From Telmatospirillum sp. (GTDB lineage: Bacteria > Pseudomonadota > Alphaproteobacteria > Rhodospirillales > Magnetospirillaceae): a stretch of DNA of 52,398 nucleotides. Each line of letters opens with the position of its first letter. Positions within the stretch are counted from its first letter, which is position 1. Position numbers and translations under genes: made by a program. The DNA lies in assembly GCA_031291415.1 (NCBI GenBank), contig JARLJB010000015.1:1-52398 (forward strand), read 5' to 3'. Below are positions 51,463 through 52,398 of the stretch, piece after piece. The notes below the pieces were generated by a model that saw only the letters and a program-made list of their open reading frames with translations, ran no database searches and was not told the DNA's origin.

Positions 51463-52122
51463 ATGTCTCTCTATTTCGGTTCCATATCCCAATTTATCGG
51501 GATTATGGTCGGCGTTTTCATCGTTACCTCTGTTGTCTTCGGAAATCGCCGCGTCGGGCGTGCCGGCAAGGATGAAACCGCGAATGCCCGGACGACTGGC
51601 CCCCGCGATGGGGAAAGCGCGGTTTTCATTTTCCGCCGCAATCGGTTCGCCGGCAAAGCCAAAGGGGGCGATGTCCTGGTCGATGGACGTCCGGTCGGTC
51701 AGTTGCGGGGCGGGACCTATTACCGCCTGGACCTGCCGGCGGGGGTGCATGTGGTGCAATCCCGGCCCGGGCAGGCCGGTATCGCATTGAGCTGTGTGGC
51801 AGGGGCACGAGTCTTCGTCGAACAGACGTTCAATGTGGGGCTGGTCGTCTCCGACGTCGGCGGATACGAACGTGTGGACGAAACTGAGGGCGTTCGTCTT
51901 CTCGACAGGTGCCGCCTGTTCAAGCCGACCGGACAGGTCGGAGGACGAATGTCGGCCAGGGCAAAGGTGCTGTTCGCGGTCGTCATCTGTTTGGTTGCCG
52001 TCCTCGTTGGTTTCGCGGTGTATTGCGCGAATTCCCTCAGCAGGACCGGTAAGATTCCGGCGCTCGTTCTCGACCGGCAGCACGCCGCTCAATCCGTTGG
52101 AGGCGAGTCCAAAGGGCTGTGA
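51463..52122 (+). CDS. DUF2846-like protein with two membrane helices
   Basis: 219 residues. An N-terminal helix (~7-26), a ~100-residue beta-rich domain (SAVFIFRRNRFAGKAKGGDV, VDGRPVGQLRGGTYYRLDLPAG, QSRPG) matching the DUF2846 pattern, and a second helix (~166-189; VLFAVVICLVAVLVGFAV). Most DUF2846 proteins are small lipoproteins; this one lacks a lipobox and is membrane-bound at both ends. The ATG has AAAGG upstream. It follows the Rhs graveyard and may be an unlinked gene or another immunity protein; sequence does not decide. Confidence 0.6.
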   Translation: MSLYFGSISQFIGIMVGVFIVTSVVFGNRRVGRAGKDETANARTTGPRDGESAVFIFRRNRFAGKAKGGDVLVDGRPVGQLRGGTYYRLDLPAGVHVVQSRPGQAGIALSCVAGARVFVEQTFNVGLVVSDVGGYERVDETEGVRLLDRCRLFKPTGQVGGRMSARAKVLFAVVICLVAVLVGFAVYCANSLSRTGKIPALVLDRQHAAQSVGGESKGL

Positions 52123-52133
52123 CTACGGATGCG

Positions 52134-52152
52134 GCGGGCGCGCGGCGCCCGC
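52134..52152 (+). other. GC-rich hairpin after the DUF2846-like gene
   Basis: GCGGGCG, loop CGCGG, CGCCCGC, 12 bases after the stop. No U-tract follows, so it is only a weak terminator candidate. Confidence 0.35.
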
Positions 52153-52277
52153 TGACCAGGTCCGGCAGTCAGTGGCGCGGCCGCGCCAAACCTATAGCCG
52201 CCAGGGCGGGGATCCGGCGGCCAGGTCCGACTTGGGTGCCGCATCCCTGGGAAATGTACCAGGGCAACGAATCCAGG

Positions 52278-52397
52278 TTAACGGGGATTTAATCCGAGGA
52301 TTTCGGCGAGATATTCGGTGTTCCACCCCGCCACTTTTCGCCTGCGTTTGATACTCTTTTTATCGACGACGGCCCGTACGAGATTGATTGCAAAGTG
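52278..52397 (-). mobile_element. 3' end of an ISAs1-type transposase gene (cut by window end)
   Basis: On the minus strand a frame enters from the window edge and ends at TAA (52280-52278), encoding HFAINLVRAVVDKKSIKRRR followed by KVAGWNTEYLAEILGLNPR. The pattern 'FA..R..ALNL......S.K.KR..AGW...YL...L' closes ISAs1-family (H-repeat-associated) transposases. The rest of the gene is outside the window. Confidence 0.7.
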
Positions 52398-52398
52398 G

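Noticed and set aside
1-52398. CRISPR arrays, tRNA or rRNA genes
   Set aside because: No regularly spaced direct repeats, cloverleaf with conserved TTCGA arm, or rRNA-like sequence was noticed when reading both strands. A covariance-model scan would be decisive but was not available.

Overview
The window comes from a GC-rich Gram-negative bacterium, most likely an alphaproteobacterium of the Rhodospirillales type. This is inferred from codon and base composition, from the IF-1 and DEAD-box helicase sequences, from the dense set of chemotaxis and two-component genes, and from a palindromic 'ctcctcaggatgagg' repeat of a kind common in alphaproteobacteria. No rRNA or tRNA gene was seen to fix the taxonomy. 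Both window edges hold the 3' ends of transposase genes (IS481-type on the left, ISAs1-type on the right), so the segment is flanked by mobile DNA.

Left third (1-13.7 kb): mainly signalling and housekeeping genes. In order they are a response regulator with a LuxR-type helix-turn-helix and a divergent small PAS-like protein; a REC-PAS histidine kinase overlapping a REC-HDOD regulator; a methyltransferase; a histone-deacetylase-like amidohydrolase; a bacteriohemerythrin next to a chemoreceptor whose sensor domain carries a CxxCH haem motif; a lactate/malate-dehydrogenase-family enzyme with an unusual specificity residue; IF-1 and an RhlE-like helicase; an isochorismatase-family hydrolase; and a DJ-1/PfpI protein. 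Several rho-independent terminators separate the units. A hairpin at 13.64 kb closes this part against the next.

Middle (13.7-38.95 kb, all minus strand): one long, tightly overlapped type VI secretion (T6SS) operon. Read in its own direction it is tagH(FHA)-tssJ-tssK-tssL(OmpA)-tssM-tagF/pppA fusion-ppkA-tssA-tssB-tssC1-tssC2-hcp-[NlpC/P60-like effector, frameshifted, + periplasmic immunity]-LysM protein-membrane protein-tssE-tssF-tssG-tssH. With vgrG (tssI) on the other strand all 13 core genes are present. Kinase, phosphatase and FHA protein give the threonine-phosphorylation control circuit. Two TssC paralogues and the LysM/membrane-protein pair before tssE are unusual.

Right third (39-52 kb, plus strand): a spike and effector island built in layers. 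A decayed vgrG 5' end is followed by an intact vgrG, an Ala/Ser/Pro-rich protein, and an internally deleted stub of a DcrB/Eag adaptor. Next come a GH19 glycoside-hydrolase effector with two tandemly duplicated periplasmic immunity genes, an intact DcrB/Eag adaptor, and a 1384-residue prePAAR-PAAR-Rhs effector with an uncharacterised 120-residue toxin tip and its AT-richer immunity gene. Behind that lies a graveyard: an orphan Rhs core fragment, a frameshifted immunity gene, and another orphan DPLGL tip. A DUF2846-like membrane protein and the ISAs1 fragment end the window. The island records repeated swapping and decay of T6SS cargo next to an apparently complete secretion machine.
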